Source of the DNA: Bacillus sp. FJAT-18017
Lineage (GTDB): Bacteria > Bacillota > Bacilli > Bacillales > Cytobacillaceae
Direction of reading: 5' to 3'
Assembly (NCBI RefSeq): GCF_001278805.1
Contig: NZ_CP012602.1
Span: forward strand, 2,820,001-2,884,000
DNA: 64,000 bases
The notes under the pieces were generated by a model. That model was given only the letters and a program-made list of their open reading frames with translations, did no database searches and was not told where the DNA came from. The translations under genes and the position numbers were made by a program. Shown one piece after another: positions 16,168-25,043 of the stretch; position 1 is the stretch's first letter; the number at the start of each line of letters is the position of its first letter.

Positions 16168-17658
16168 CTATTTAGTAGTATTCAGTATTTCAGTTCCTAT
16201 CTTCGGAGTTTTCCGAAGGTTAGTGGCCTGTTCAAAGGCATATGCTAACTTTATTAATTTCCCTTCACTATAAGCTGTTCCTGCAAAGGTTATTCCAAAA
16301 GGCCGGCCATTTTGCTTATAACCAGCCGGTAAGGCAATTGAAGGGTACCCTGCTTTCGCACTAATAGTTGAACCTATATAAGAGGGGAAAAGGATTGCAT
16401 CTAGATTGTATTTTTCCAAAGACAGGTCAATCCCTTGTTCCTGGGAAAAATATAAGTCTTCCAATTTGCTTAGTAAATAATCGGGATTCCTTAATGTATT
16501 GGGATATAGGGCTCTTTGTTCCAATTTATCCTGACCATACTTTAATGCCTTTTTCTTGTTGATTTGATTATATTGAATTAAATCTTTAATAGAATGAATA
16601 GGTAAGTTGCTTGGGAGTTGTGAAAGAAAATTATTTAAACCGTGTTTCAATTCGTATAAATTAACTCCCCAATTCCATTCTCTGTGAAAGGAAGGTATTT
16701 CAATCTCTTCTATAATGGCTCCCTGATTTTTAATAACATGTATAGCTTCTTGAAACAAGTCCTCATCGTACTCATCAGAAGTTAGAAAGTCTTTGGATGC
16801 ATTTTTAAATAGACCTACCCTCGCCCCTCTAAGGCCTTCGGGATCAAGGAATATAGAATAATTCTGCTCTATCCTTCCTTCACTTTTAAAGGTTGCAGCA
16901 TCTTCCTTATCAACACCAGCCATGACTCCAAGCAAAAGGGCTGCATCTGTAACATTCCTTGCCATTGGCCCTGCAGTATCCTGGGAATAGGTAAAAGGGA
17001 TAATACCACTTCTACTAACTAAACCTACAGTTGGTTTGATTCCTACTACTGAATTTTGTATAGCAGGACTTAGAATCGAAGCATCTGTTTCTGTTCCTAC
17101 GGATAAAACCGTAAAATTAGCAGCAACTGCCACGGCAGAACCAGAACTAGACCCGCCTACAAAAAGGTCAGGGTCTCCATATGGGTTTAATACTTGCCCT
17201 CCTCGCGAGCTATACCCGGCCCACATAGTCGTAGACATTGCATTTGCTAATTCTGTCATATTCGTCTTGCCTAAAATTACCGCACCTGCTTTACGGATCT
17301 TTTCAACGAGAAATGCATCTTTTTCCGCAATATAATTCTCCAATGCCATTGTCCCTGCACTTGTATGCATTGAATCCGACGTTTCAATATTGTCTTTTAA
17401 GAGGACAGGAATTCCATGCAAAGGGCCTCTAACTCCCATTGTGTTTCTTTCATGATCAAGTGCTTCGGCTATAAAGATAGCATCCGGATTTATTTCCAGA
17501 ACAGAATTTATTCTCGGTCCGTCTTGATCATATTTCGCTATCCTATATAAATAGTACATAACTAATTCTTTGGAAGTTACTACCCCTTTTTCCATTGCAC
17601 GTTGAATATCATATATCGTCAATTCTTCATTAAAAAACTCATTAAATTTAATAGTCAT
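16168..17658 (-). CDS. Amidase-signature family hydrolase
   Basis: 496 residues. The Ser-cisSer-Lys triad is visible: Lys in VLLKDNIETSD, the GGSSSGSAVAVAANF signature, and the nucleophile region VGTETDASILSPA. It hydrolyses an amide C-N bond, but family members range from peptide amidases to aryl amidases, and it is not the GatA subunit (no gatB/gatC neighbours). No signal peptide, so cytoplasmic. ATG at 17658 follows GGAAGGA; an upstream start at 17688 lacks support. Confidence 0.88.
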   Translation of the reverse strand: MTIKFNEFFNEELTIYDIQRAMEKGVVTSKELVMYYLYRIAKYDQDGPRINSVLEINPDAIFIAEALDHERNTMGVRGPLHGIPVLLKDNIETSDSMHTSAGTMALENYIAEKDAFLVEKIRKAGAVILGKTNMTELANAMSTTMWAGYSSRGGQVLNPYGDPDLFVGGSSSGSAVAVAANFTVLSVGTETDASILSPAIQNSVVGIKPTVGLVSRSGIIPFTYSQDTAGPMARNVTDAALLLGVMAGVDKEDAATFKSEGRIEQNYSIFLDPEGLRGARVGLFKNASKDFLTSDEYDEDLFQEAIHVIKNQGAIIEEIEIPSFHREWNWGVNLYELKHGLNNFLSQLPSNLPIHSIKDLIQYNQINKKKALKYGQDKLEQRALYPNTLRNPDYLLSKLEDLYFSQEQGIDLSLEKYNLDAILFPSYIGSTISAKAGYPSIALPAGYKQNGRPFGITFAGTAYSEGKLIKLAYAFEQATNLRKTPKIGTEILNTTK

Positions 17659-17701
17659 ATTACTGTCCTTCCTTGTTTTTTTAAACAAACATGTGCCATT
17701 G

Positions 17702-17765
17702 GCTTAACTAAGGAATTCAACAAAGGGGGCAATAATCCTCTTTACATTAAAACATGCGTTTATCC
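17702..17765. repeat. Dispersed terminator-like repeat, copy E
   Basis: TTAACTAAGGAATTCAAC followed by AAAGGGGGCAATAATCC. The left half is nearly identical to the copy at 57664; the right half is degenerate. Confidence 0.6.
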
Positions 17766-17841
17766 CATACGAAAAAAGGCGTGCGTAATGCATCACCTTT
17801 ATCTACACAAGCGAGTTCCTCTTAGTTAAACAAAGAAAATG

Positions 17842-18618
17842 TTAACTATACTCTTTTTTAACCTCATAACGATTAATTAGTTCGTATGGTCTGGCTTTAA
17901 ATGCTTCGTACGGTAAATAGTTTGGTTCCATTGCATCAAGAGTTCTGCTTCTAAATTGATTCCTTGTAATAAATTGATTTATATTTTCTTTATTTAATTT
18001 AGTAAAATAAACTTCTGATGTTTCATTTTCTGCATTCCTTACTTCACCAGATTGATACTCACCTCTAAATACTATACAAGTTACTCCACTTGTAATGTTT
18101 TGATAAATACCTGTTATCCCATGTAAATCAATTTTAACTCCAGTCTCTTCAAAAACCTCCCGGTGAATGGCTTCTTCTAAGGTCTCACCCTCTTCTACTT
18201 GGCCTCCCGGCATTTCCATAGTATCGGAACGATGAAAATTTCTAACAAGCAATACTTCACCAGCTTTATTGGTTATATATCCACTGACAGATATTATATG
18301 TTTAGGCGAATGGTAGTTAGCAGTTGAAGTTAAAAAGTCTTGATTATCCTCCATGTATAGTTCGCCTAATTCTTTTATTTTTTCTTTAGCGTTTTTATGT
18401 AGTTCACTATTTCTTATGAGACTTTCTATACTTTCATACTGTTCAATACTTTTATATTCCCATATAGCTAAAATCTCGGTTTGTTTGTCATTTACCCATC
18501 GGCCTATTAATTTGGCTCCGTATTTAATTTGATTTGGGTATAAATAGGAATGAAAGAATTCATTGAAATCGTTTAGTTTTTCAGGCTGAATTTTGTAAGT
18601 TTTTCTTCTATATATCAT
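17842..18618 (-). CDS. NIPSNAP-Nudix fusion protein
   Basis: 258 residues in two parts. Residues 1-100 (YRRKTYKIQPEKLNDFNEFF, LIGRWVNDKQTEILAIWEY) follow the NIPSNAP/dimeric alpha-beta barrel pattern. Residues 108-235 are a Nudix hydrolase with a complete box, GGQVEEGETLEEAIHREVFE then ETGV. The fusion suggests a hydrolase whose dimerisation or substrate sensing is supplied by the barrel domain. The substrate is unknown. Ribosome site GGGG about 9 nt before ATG. Confidence 0.8.
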   Translation of the reverse strand: MIYRRKTYKIQPEKLNDFNEFFHSYLYPNQIKYGAKLIGRWVNDKQTEILAIWEYKSIEQYESIESLIRNSELHKNAKEKIKELGELYMEDNQDFLTSTANYHSPKHIISVSGYITNKAGEVLLVRNFHRSDTMEMPGGQVEEGETLEEAIHREVFEETGVKIDLHGITGIYQNITSGVTCIVFRGEYQSGEVRNAENETSEVYFTKLNKENINQFITRNQFRSRTLDAMEPNYLPYEAFKARPYELINRYEVKKEYS

Positions 18619-18687
18619 TTTCAGATACCCCGTTTCTTCTTACCTTTAGGAGGGAAATTAAAATTCCTTTTCAGCTTTACTAGACTG

Positions 18688-18742
18688 TTAACTTAATAAA
18701 AGATTTCACAAAAAGGCTATTAATCCTTCCTCAATTCACGCA
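18688..18742. repeat. Dispersed terminator-like repeat, copy F
   Basis: TTAACTTAATAAAAGATTTC, then ACAAAAAGGCTATTAATCC; a degenerate member with the same order of blocks. Confidence 0.5.
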
Positions 18743-18760
18743 TCTTTAGTTCAATAAAAA

Positions 18761-19480
18761 TTACTTTTTCCCTAAAGAAAAACCATTAAAAAACCTTCCT
18801 CCGTATGGATATAACACGTCATCAACTAATTTGATAATTTCAGTTTTATCTCCATTTTTATAAAACACATCAAATGCCACAATAAATTGTTCTGTAAACT
18901 TAACATCGTATTGTTTTAAAGACCGAATTATCCACTTCGATGCCCCGATCCACCTATTATTCGTTCGTAAGACAAACTCACTTACAAGCTCCGCTAGTGC
19001 ATTCGCAATAAAAATACCTTCTGCTCTTTCATTGCAGCCAATAAAATCATCAAGAGTATCCGTAATAAAATATCGCTTAGTAGTTATTGTTTCTATTGAC
19101 CATTTTTCTGGTCCTTTTGCTAACAGTTGTTCCGCCTGGATTTTTATTGAGTCAACTACGCCATTATCTTTAATGACCAAACCTTCTGAAACCATTCGTG
19201 GTAACGAAGGCCTCGCTCGTTTATAATCACTTTCGAAAAAGTCTTGATAGGAGATCAAGTTATGAACGAACACTTCTATATGCCAGTCAAAATCAATTAT
19301 GGATTCCCGATAAGATGAAACAATTTTTTTATCAAACACTATTATGTCAAGGTCAGAGGTTTCTGTCGCTTCCCCACGCACCACACTTCCTGCCAACAAT
19401 GCTCCATCACAAGACGGAAAACATTTATTAATGAACTTATGTGCAGCTATAATTGGTTCCAACTTGTTAAAATCCCCCAA
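18761..19480 (-). CDS. Nucleotidyltransferase-fold protein
   Basis: 239 residues. The NTase signature GSVVRGEATETSDLDIIV (G-S-x(11)-D-x-D) near residue 31 gives the two metal-binding aspartates. The third carboxylate is probably in DWHIEVFV. The C-terminal half is helical. Similar free-standing proteins modify small molecules or act as antibiotic nucleotidyltransferases, but no acceptor can be named. The start is TTG, with GGAGGGGG 5-6 nt upstream. Confidence 0.78.
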   Translation of the reverse strand: MGDFNKLEPIIAAHKFINKCFPSCDGALLAGSVVRGEATETSDLDIIVFDKKIVSSYRESIIDFDWHIEVFVHNLISYQDFFESDYKRARPSLPRMVSEGLVIKDNGVVDSIKIQAEQLLAKGPEKWSIETITTKRYFITDTLDDFIGCNERAEGIFIANALAELVSEFVLRTNNRWIGASKWIIRSLKQYDVKFTEQFIVAFDVFYKNGDKTEIIKLVDDVLYPYGGRFFNGFSLGKK

Positions 19481-19575
19481 ATACTCCCCCTCCTTTTTAA
19501 ATTAAACTGCTTCCTTTTTAACACTAAAGTGAGGTACCCTTTCTTGATAAGCGCACCCGGTAGTAAAAAAAGAAC

Positions 19576-19953
19576 CTACCTTTCCAGCTCAATATATTCT
19601 CTCAATAATTTCCACTCTCCATCTTCTTTTCTCCATACAAACATACATTGAGCAGCATATGGTTCACCATTTATTTCGTTTGTTTCTCTTCCTGAAATTA
19701 TATATTCCTCTCCATTTTTACGTTCAGTAATTGTAACAACTTCAAAACTTTTTTCAGCATTATTCATTTGGTTCAATACACTATTAAGGTCATAGTCATA
19801 ATAGTACGGTTCGGGATGATCTATACTGGAATGAGCCCAGTACCCTACAAAACTCTTTGACATATAACCTCTAATTCCATCACCATTTTTGCTGATGAAT
19901 CCTTCATTCCAAGCGACAAAATAGCCATTTAATACTTCCTTTATATTGTTCAA
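19576..19953 (-). CDS. NTF2/SnoaL-like small protein
   Basis: 125 residues with the cone-shaped NTF2 pattern: N-terminal helix (IKEVLNGYFVAWNEGF) and C-terminal strands CMFVWRKEDGEWKLLREY. The family covers ketosteroid-isomerase-like enzymes and binding proteins; no catalytic Asp can be fixed. The start is TTG (MNNIKEVL) with only a weak ribosome site AAAGGTAG. A stand-alone gene in the accessory array. Confidence 0.65.
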   Translation of the reverse strand: MNNIKEVLNGYFVAWNEGFISKNGDGIRGYMSKSFVGYWAHSSIDHPEPYYYDYDLNSVLNQMNNAEKSFEVVTITERKNGEEYIISGRETNEINGEPYAAQCMFVWRKEDGEWKLLREYIELER

Positions 19954-19995
19954 TTTTCAATTCTACCTTTTATTTATTGGTATCTATATAACAGC

Positions 19996-20046
19996 ATTAA
20001 AATAAGAAATTCACCTGAAAAGGCGATAAATCCTGCTGCATCAAGC
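19996..20046. repeat. Dispersed terminator-like repeat, copy H
   Basis: TTAAAATAAGAAATTCACC, then TGAAAAGGCGATAAATCC; a degenerate member. Confidence 0.5.
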
Positions 20047-20099
20047 CATCTGTTAAACATCCAGGAATCCTAAACAACAAAGTAGGCTTTCAAGGAATG

Positions 20100-20717
20100 T
20101 CAATCAAAATAGACAGGGGCATGAGGATTATGTAAATGTTTAAACGCTAAATGAATTTGTGATTTTGTATTCCTAGCTACTGATAAAGTTGGCAGTTCAT
20201 TTTCAGCAAAAAATTCCACTGCATCCGTTTCGATACCTTCTTTTGGATGCCCGCCAATGATTTCACATTCAATAAACATTTTATAAACGTGAAATAGAGA
20301 AGGTGGGTGTGGATGGCATTTCTTATCAAATACGGCTATTAATTTTACTGCTATAACATCAAAACCAGATTCTTCTTTTACTTCCTTGACTGCAACTTCA
20401 CTTGGTGTTAATCCAATGTCACCCCAACCACCAGGTAACGACCAAACCCCATCATTGTTTTCTCTCACCATTAATATTTTATTTTCTCTAAACACAACAG
20501 CCCTGATATCTACTTTTGGCGTTGCATACCCAGTTTCATTTGCAAATAGTTCCTTTATAATTTTATTGTCCAAATTCGTATGCTCTTGCAAAATTTCAAC
20601 ACTAATATTCCTAATCAATTCAAATCTTTCCAAGTCATAAACATCTTTGGAATAAGTTAGTCCCGCTTGTGCAATGGATTGAAGCTGTTTTGCCCATTCC
20701 AACCATTTAGGTTCCAT
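20100..20717 (-). CDS. Nudix hydrolase with N-terminal helical domain (ADP-ribose type)
   Basis: 205 residues. An N-terminal helical module (residues 1-65, WLEWAKQLQSIAQAGLTYSK, DVYDLERFELIR) typical of a Nudix subgroup with its own N-terminal domain, then a Nudix core with box GGWGDIGLTPSEVAVKEVKE followed by ESGF. The PLPGGWGDIG-type context (WSLPGGWGDIG) is common in ADP-ribose or NADH pyrophosphatases. Cytoplasmic; ribosome site GGTGGTGA. Confidence 0.85.
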   Translation of the reverse strand: MEPKWLEWAKQLQSIAQAGLTYSKDVYDLERFELIRNISVEILQEHTNLDNKIIKELFANETGYATPKVDIRAVVFRENKILMVRENNDGVWSLPGGWGDIGLTPSEVAVKEVKEESGFDVIAVKLIAVFDKKCHPHPPSLFHVYKMFIECEIIGGHPKEGIETDAVEFFAENELPTLSVARNTKSQIHLAFKHLHNPHAPVYFD

Positions 20718-20757
20718 TTTTTATTCACCACCAATTGATTTTTTCTAACCTTCCCGA

Positions 20758-20800
20758 TAGTACAACTCAACAAAAAGGGTGAGCAACCCAGAAGTCTCAG
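20758..20800. repeat. Dispersed terminator-like repeat, copy I
   Basis: AACTCAACAAAAAGGGTGAG core, 40 bases after the start of the Nudix gene; the hairpin half is degenerate. Confidence 0.45.
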
Positions 20801-20826
20801 GATATCCCCTGCTCTAAAAATTTCAT

Positions 20827-21291
20827 TTAATTAGACGTTAAACCCAAATCGATTACTTCTTCGTTTCCGTTCCAATATATAATCAGTGACCATTTTAAAA
20901 TATCTTCTATAGGAACCGGATTTTTAATAACGGTTTCTCTATATCCACCGCCACTTAAAGGTTTGTTAAGCTCTCGATTGCCTATCTGACCCCCTGATGA
21001 ACCAACTTCTTTTCCTCGGTGGTCAAAGAACTTGACCGTCACATTTATAGGAAGAGTTGGCTTATCAGAACCTATATAAGTGAGAGTTCCTCTTCCGAAG
21101 TTATGTGCAGTTGGCAAATAGGAAACTATGAAATTATCCACCTTCCAGTGATTACTTTCCCCTTTTAAATGCACATATGAGTACTGAACCGTTTTTTCCG
21201 GTTCCGGAATCAATAAGAATCCAAGAGTAATAAGATTTGTTATCAACAATATGCTGATTATGATGTATGCCCTTTTTAGTATTATGGTCAA
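20827..21291 (-). CDS. Membrane-anchored protein, unknown
   Basis: About 154 residues if the TTG at 21291 is used, which follows AAAAGGAGG closely. One membrane helix (AYIIISILLITNLITLGFLL) and an outside domain with beta strands (LPINVTVKFFDHRGKEVGSS) that could be a FxLYD-like or immunoglobulin-like fold. The longer reading to 21378 begins without a ribosome site. No family recognised; start uncertain. Confidence 0.6.
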   Translation of the reverse strand: MTIILKRAYIIISILLITNLITLGFLLIPEPEKTVQYSYVHLKGESNHWKVDNFIVSYLPTAHNFGRGTLTYIGSDKPTLPINVTVKFFDHRGKEVGSSGGQIGNRELNKPLSGGGYRETVIKNPVPIEDILKWSLIIYWNGNEEVIDLGLTSN

Positions 21292-21409
21292 TGGCCTCCT
21301 TTTACCGGTGATACTACACATATGGTGACAAATCATCATTATCCTTATCGAACTTGCTTTAGCTGAATTAAAAAACATATTTTAGCCATTCTTTAGAACT
21401 TATTTTCTG

Positions 21410-22023
21410 TTAAGGTTCCATTAGGTGTAAAAGGTCTATTTTCCATATAGCATCATCTTTTTTTAATCCATAAATAATTGTTGATTGATAAAGTCCAAAA
21501 CTAACAGTTAATTCTACCTGTGCTTCATTTTCAGTTTTATTTTCTTCATTAACTTTAATTGAATTGTAGTATCGATAGTCGAGTGTGGTATTCATTGCTC
21601 TTTTTTGAAGATCTCCCGTATAATATTTCTCCCTAAATGCATCTAAGCCGGGGAGCGTACCATTGTCATATGATAGGGAATAGATTGCTTCAACATCATC
21701 AATCACTACCGAATGAAGATATATCAAAACAATCCTTTCAGGTGAGAGTTGTGATAGATGTTGTGGATTTTTATCCGTTTTAAAAAGGTCATATGTATTT
21801 AATTCTCCTTTTGTAAAACTGTGTAAATATGAAAATTCCTTATTGTTGTTGATTATTTTTTTCTGTTCATTAATGGTGTCCTCAAGAACAGCGACTTACT
21901 TTGTAAATCTTGTATTTGGTTTTCCTGCTTTTTCAATAAGGCATCATTGTTATTACAACCTGTACTGACTAATATAACTATCCCCGTAAGAAAAACTCCC
22001 ATAGAATGTTTTATATTTAACAC
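21410..22023 (-). pseudogene. Frameshifted lipoprotein gene
   Basis: From GTG at 22023, a lipoprotein signal (VFLTGIVILVSTGCNNN; lipidated Cys 23) and a coiled start (LLKKQENQIQDLQSK) run into stop codons. A shift by one base near 21896 restores a frame that continues VAVLEDTINEQKK and joins without a break to the 105-codon downstream part ending WKIDLLHLMEP. One A lost from an AAA run explains this. The protein would be about 200 residues, with an NTF2-like C-terminal half. It is either a recent pseudogene or a sequencing error. Confidence 0.7.
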
Positions 22024-22269
22024 CCCTATATAATATTTCTAGTTAAAATAACCTGGTCATTTAGCCATACATGATCCGTGCATATTTTTATACGCGAAAA
22101 CGAACCCTTTAACCTTAATAAATAGGTTGTTTTGAATTCATTTCTATATTTAGGGAGATTAATCCTCCTAAAATTTGAAAAACTACGCATTTTATACAAA
22201 TTTTTGTTAATATCTCTACCCTCTTCGACAACTTGTAACCTACCTTTAATAGATGTAACACTATTGTTC

Positions 22270-22298
22270 TTGTTCTGAAAAACTCCATTGGTATGATA
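22270..22298 (+). promoter_or_regulatory. Sigma-A-like promoter of the HTH-J-domain gene
   Basis: TTGTTC and TATGAT separated by 16 bases, about 60 bases before the ATG at 22357. Confidence 0.45.
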
Positions 22299-22356
22299 GT
22301 GCTGTCTGCTTAAGAAAGTGAAGCCTATTGATTTTTTAAAAAGAGAGTTGAAAAAC

Positions 22357-22857
22357 ATGCTGACTGTTAGAGAGGCTGCTGAACAATTAACCGCCGCTGG
22401 CATTGCTGCCAGTGAAGATGACGTCACGAGTTGGATCAAGCAGGGAAAATTGAAGGCCGAAAGTATCAATAGAAGAACGATATCCTACAAAATTCCTGTG
22501 AAGGACCTGATTGATTTTTCAATAAAAATGCAGACTGCTGAACTTCAATCCCGGCTAGCAGACTGCGAGCTGGAACATACTAACCTGAAGGATCATGTAG
22601 AGCTATTGAAAACACGTGTACATATTGAACAATCCAAAGTGCGGACGTTAAAAAGGTTGCTGGAAGAACAAATTCTCTCTTCAGCCGAAGGGAGTTCGTT
22701 CCACTATGCTGAGTTGTTGGGGCTTGAACAAGACTCCGACAGCCGCCACCTTAAAAGAGAATTCAAGAAATTATTAAAAGCCCTCCATCCCGACAGAGCC
22801 GGAGACGAAAGGCTTTTTAAAGTGTTCAAGGAACATTATGAGAAGCTTAAGGCTTAA
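22357..22857 (+). CDS. HTH-J-domain fusion protein
   Basis: 166 residues in three parts. Residues 1-55: a MerR/excisionase-like helix-turn-helix (MLTVREAAEQLTAAGIAA, VTSWIKQGKLKAESINRR). Residues 60-105: a coiled-coil linker. Residues 112-166: a J domain in which HPD is intact (LLKALHPDRAGDERLFKVF). A J domain normally stimulates DnaK ATPase, so this may couple DNA binding to the chaperone, or use the fold as a protein-interaction handle. ATG at 22357 follows AGAGAGTTG. Followed by a terminator. Confidence 0.75.
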   Translation: MLTVREAAEQLTAAGIAASEDDVTSWIKQGKLKAESINRRTISYKIPVKDLIDFSIKMQTAELQSRLADCELEHTNLKDHVELLKTRVHIEQSKVRTLKRLLEEQILSSAEGSSFHYAELLGLEQDSDSRHLKREFKKLLKALHPDRAGDERLFKVFKEHYEKLKA

Positions 22858-22871
22858 TTCATCTAAGGAGT

Positions 22872-22903
22872 GCGCCGGTTCGTTTTGGACCGGTCCGCTT
22901 TTT
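22872..22903 (+). terminator. Rho-independent terminator
   Basis: GCGCCGGT / ACCGGTCCGC stem followed by TTTTT, just after the HTH-J-domain gene. Confidence 0.8.
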
Positions 22904-23519
22904 AGATGTTTTTTTTAATGCCGTTAATAACAGATTTATAAAACGGAATCTGATGCGGAACAAACTGATCCTGGCCAACTTCTCTTTCAAAGAAAGACTT
23001 GCGGCCATCTCTCATTTCGAAGCCTGTTACCTTAATGGTATCCCGCTCACCATTCCAGAGCTCGGCGAACTGGGCAAATTCCACCTTCACCATGCCAGCC
23101 ACTTCGTCCTCTTGCAGTATAAAATCATCAAACGGCTTTTCGCTTTTATACAAAAAGGTATGGGCCAACTCCTTATCGATAAATGCTTCCTTTTCGGCGC
23201 AATATTCTATGATTCCTAGCGGGATTAAGTCTTCGAATGAAAGATCGACTCCAACCTCTTCCTTTATTTCTCTAATGCCATCCTGCACGGTTTCGGACGC
23301 AAGCAAATGCCCGGCAACCGTGATATCGTACAAGTTCGGGTAGTCTTTTTTCAAAGGGCTCCTTAACTGTAAATAGAGATAATCGATGCCTTTTTCATTG
23401 TGAATGAACCAGCAGTGAAAGGTTTCATGCCAATACCCCAGCCTATGGATTTCTTCCCGCGCTGCAATTCCTATCGGATTCCTGGTTTCATCAAAAATAG
23501 TTAATTGTTCATCTTCCAT
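22902..23519 (-). CDS. Nudix hydrolase, IDI/YfcD-like
   Basis: 205 residues. Starts with the short motif EQLTIFDETRNPIGIAAREE common to the isopentenyl-diphosphate-isomerase-like Nudix branch, then HETFHCWFI and a Nudix box AGHLLASETVQDGIREIKEE followed by VGV. True IDI enzymes carry additional Cys and Glu catalytic residues that I cannot confirm here; a hydrolase of unknown substrate is more likely. Ribosome site GGGGGAG. Confidence 0.82.
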   Translation of the reverse strand: MEDEQLTIFDETRNPIGIAAREEIHRLGYWHETFHCWFIHNEKGIDYLYLQLRSPLKKDYPNLYDITVAGHLLASETVQDGIREIKEEVGVDLSFEDLIPLGIIEYCAEKEAFIDKELAHTFLYKSEKPFDDFILQEDEVAGMVKVEFAQFAELWNGERDTIKVTGFEMRDGRKSFFEREVGQDQFVPHQIPFYKSVINGIKKNI

Positions 23520-23566
23520 CCAATCTCCCCCTACAAGTTGCTGTATATATGAGTTCCCTCAACTAA

Positions 23567-24223
23567 TTACTTAAGCTCAACTTTTGTTTCTGCATATCGG
23601 GAACGGAAAGTAACATATTCTCCTTTAACCCACTCGGCATGGTCTACTCCTAATACAGCTAAATTGTCCGCGGCTGTTCCCCTAGTCATTATGCGGATTG
23701 TATCATGATTTATTTTCTTCATCAGTCCAGGATATGTAGTTTTTCGATAAAAATTATAAAAGTGATTTGTCTCCCCAAGCGTAGCATCCCTATGTTGTAT
23801 GAGAATTGTCTCGTCTCCTGTCGGTGAAATTACAGTTTCATAGGAATATCCAAGGTTTGAATGGAACAACCAGAGGAAAGCCATGGGAGGCAGAATTAGA
23901 AATGTAATAAGTGGCATCCCAAACTTTGCAGGTTTCAGGCCATTTAACAAAACACAAATTGCAATTAGTGTAAGTATTGCAGGAATCAATACCCCTGTAG
24001 GGATAAGAATGCTGAAGTAATAATCCTGAGTGGAAAATAGAAAGAGAATTAAATCAACCAATAGCGTTCCAATAATAAATGCCTTTTCAGGGTAACTGAA
24101 CATTTTAACTTTGCTAAAAAAATTTACTTTTGTACTTCGCTGGCGATCTGTCTTTCCTATAATTACCCTAACAATCATCGCTATTATCCATAGTATCAGC
24201 AAACTCCCAATGAACGTGCCCAT
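23567..24223 (-). CDS. Four-helix membrane protein, unknown
   Basis: 218 residues. N-terminal helix (MGTFIGSLLILWIIAMIVRV), then three helices (about 45-65, 72-95, 103-122) and a C-terminal outside domain of about 95 residues (YSYETVISPTGDETILIQHR, WVKGEYVTFRSRYAETKVEL). No family recognised. A good ribosome site (AGGAGATG) precedes the ATG. It stands next to a large tandem repeat. Confidence 0.7.
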   Translation of the reverse strand: MGTFIGSLLILWIIAMIVRVIIGKTDRQRSTKVNFFSKVKMFSYPEKAFIIGTLLVDLILFLFSTQDYYFSILIPTGVLIPAILTLIAICVLLNGLKPAKFGMPLITFLILPPMAFLWLFHSNLGYSYETVISPTGDETILIQHRDATLGETNHFYNFYRKTTYPGLMKKINHDTIRIMTRGTAADNLAVLGVDHAEWVKGEYVTFRSRYAETKVELK

Positions 24224-24272
24224 TAGTACATCTCCTGCTTTGTAATTCTTAAAATCTCAAATGTTATAATCT

Positions 24273-24574
24273 ATGAATACCATCTTGCTGCTTTGGGACC
24301 CTGAGTTGTCATTCATCGGCATTATGAATGACATCTTGCTGCTTTGGGACCCCTAGTTGTCATTCATCGGCTTTATGAATGATATCTTGCTGCTTCGGCG
24401 ACCCCGAGTTGTCATTCATTGGCTTTATGAATGACATCTTGATGCTCCGCGAATCCTGAGTTGTCATTCATCCGCTTTATGAATGACATCTTGTTGCTTT
24501 GGGACCCCGAGTTGTCATTCATCGGCTTTATGAATGACATCTTGATGCTCCGTGAATCCTGAGTTGTCATTCAT
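24273..24574. repeat. 51-bp tandem repeat, six copies, each with palindromic ends
   Basis: Six head-to-tail units of about 51 bp. Every unit starts ATGAATGACA (or one-base variants) and ends TGTCATTCAT, which are exact inverted complements. The middle reads CTTGCTGCTTTGGGACC or the variant CTTGATGCTCCGCGAATCC; the linker is CGGCTTT. The variants alternate, indicating growth by duplication of larger blocks. No ORF runs through it. Confidence 0.95.
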
Positions 24575-24587
24575 TGCCACTGGTGAA

Positions 24588-24792
24588 CTAATTACATCTT
24601 AACACTATGTACATAGAATATCTATATAACGGAATTGAATTTAAAAAACTTTTATTCCTCATAGAAATACATGACTTTACTTGGGCAGTGTAGAAGCGGA
24701 AAAATTCGAACAGCCTCCAAGCCAGATTTGGATCAATGACGTTCTCGTCGTTTGGAAAAGCATGCAGCACACCGGTGTTGATGTGAATTGAC
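24588..24792 (-). pseudogene. C-terminal remnant of an esterase-like gene
   Basis: Reading on the minus strand, INTGVLHAFPNDENVIDPN then AWRLFEFFRFY resembles the end of PHB-depolymerase/feruloyl-esterase proteins, where the catalytic His lies in such a G-x-x-HAFPNDEN context and a WEFF motif follows. The upstream side is replaced by 20-bp repeats and no start exists. Assignment from pattern memory. Confidence 0.4.
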
Positions 24793-24880
24793 CGATAAAA
24801 TTTATTTTAGACCGATAAAGTTTTTATTGGACCGATAAAGTTTTTATTGGACCGATAAAACTTTTATTGGACCGATAAAT
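24790..24880. repeat. 20-bp tandem repeat (GACCGATAAA family), locus 1
   Basis: Four and a half units of GACCGATAAAGTTTTTATTG with small differences. The same unit in inverted orientation makes the array at 51604-51691. Confidence 0.9.
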
Positions 24881-24993
24881 CGCAAAAACGTTCAACATAA
24901 CGAACAACAACATATCATTATCACGACAATACTGTTAATAATGTATTAGTTTCTTTATTGCGGAATGATTCATAGCACACCTCAACAAAAAAA

Positions 24994-25016
24994 CACCTGC
25001 CAATAGATGGCACGTG
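24994..25016 (-). terminator. Terminator after the SCO1-like remnant
   Basis: Stem CACGTGCCA/TGGCAGGTG on the minus strand with a seven-T run, then TTGTTGAGG, echoing the dispersed terminator-like repeats. Confidence 0.75.
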
Positions 25017-25043
25017 CACCACTTATATGGCCTCCCTCATACT

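Noticed and set aside
24273..24574. CRISPR array
   Set aside because: Units are contiguous near-identical 51-mers with no unique spacers and no cas genes in the window.
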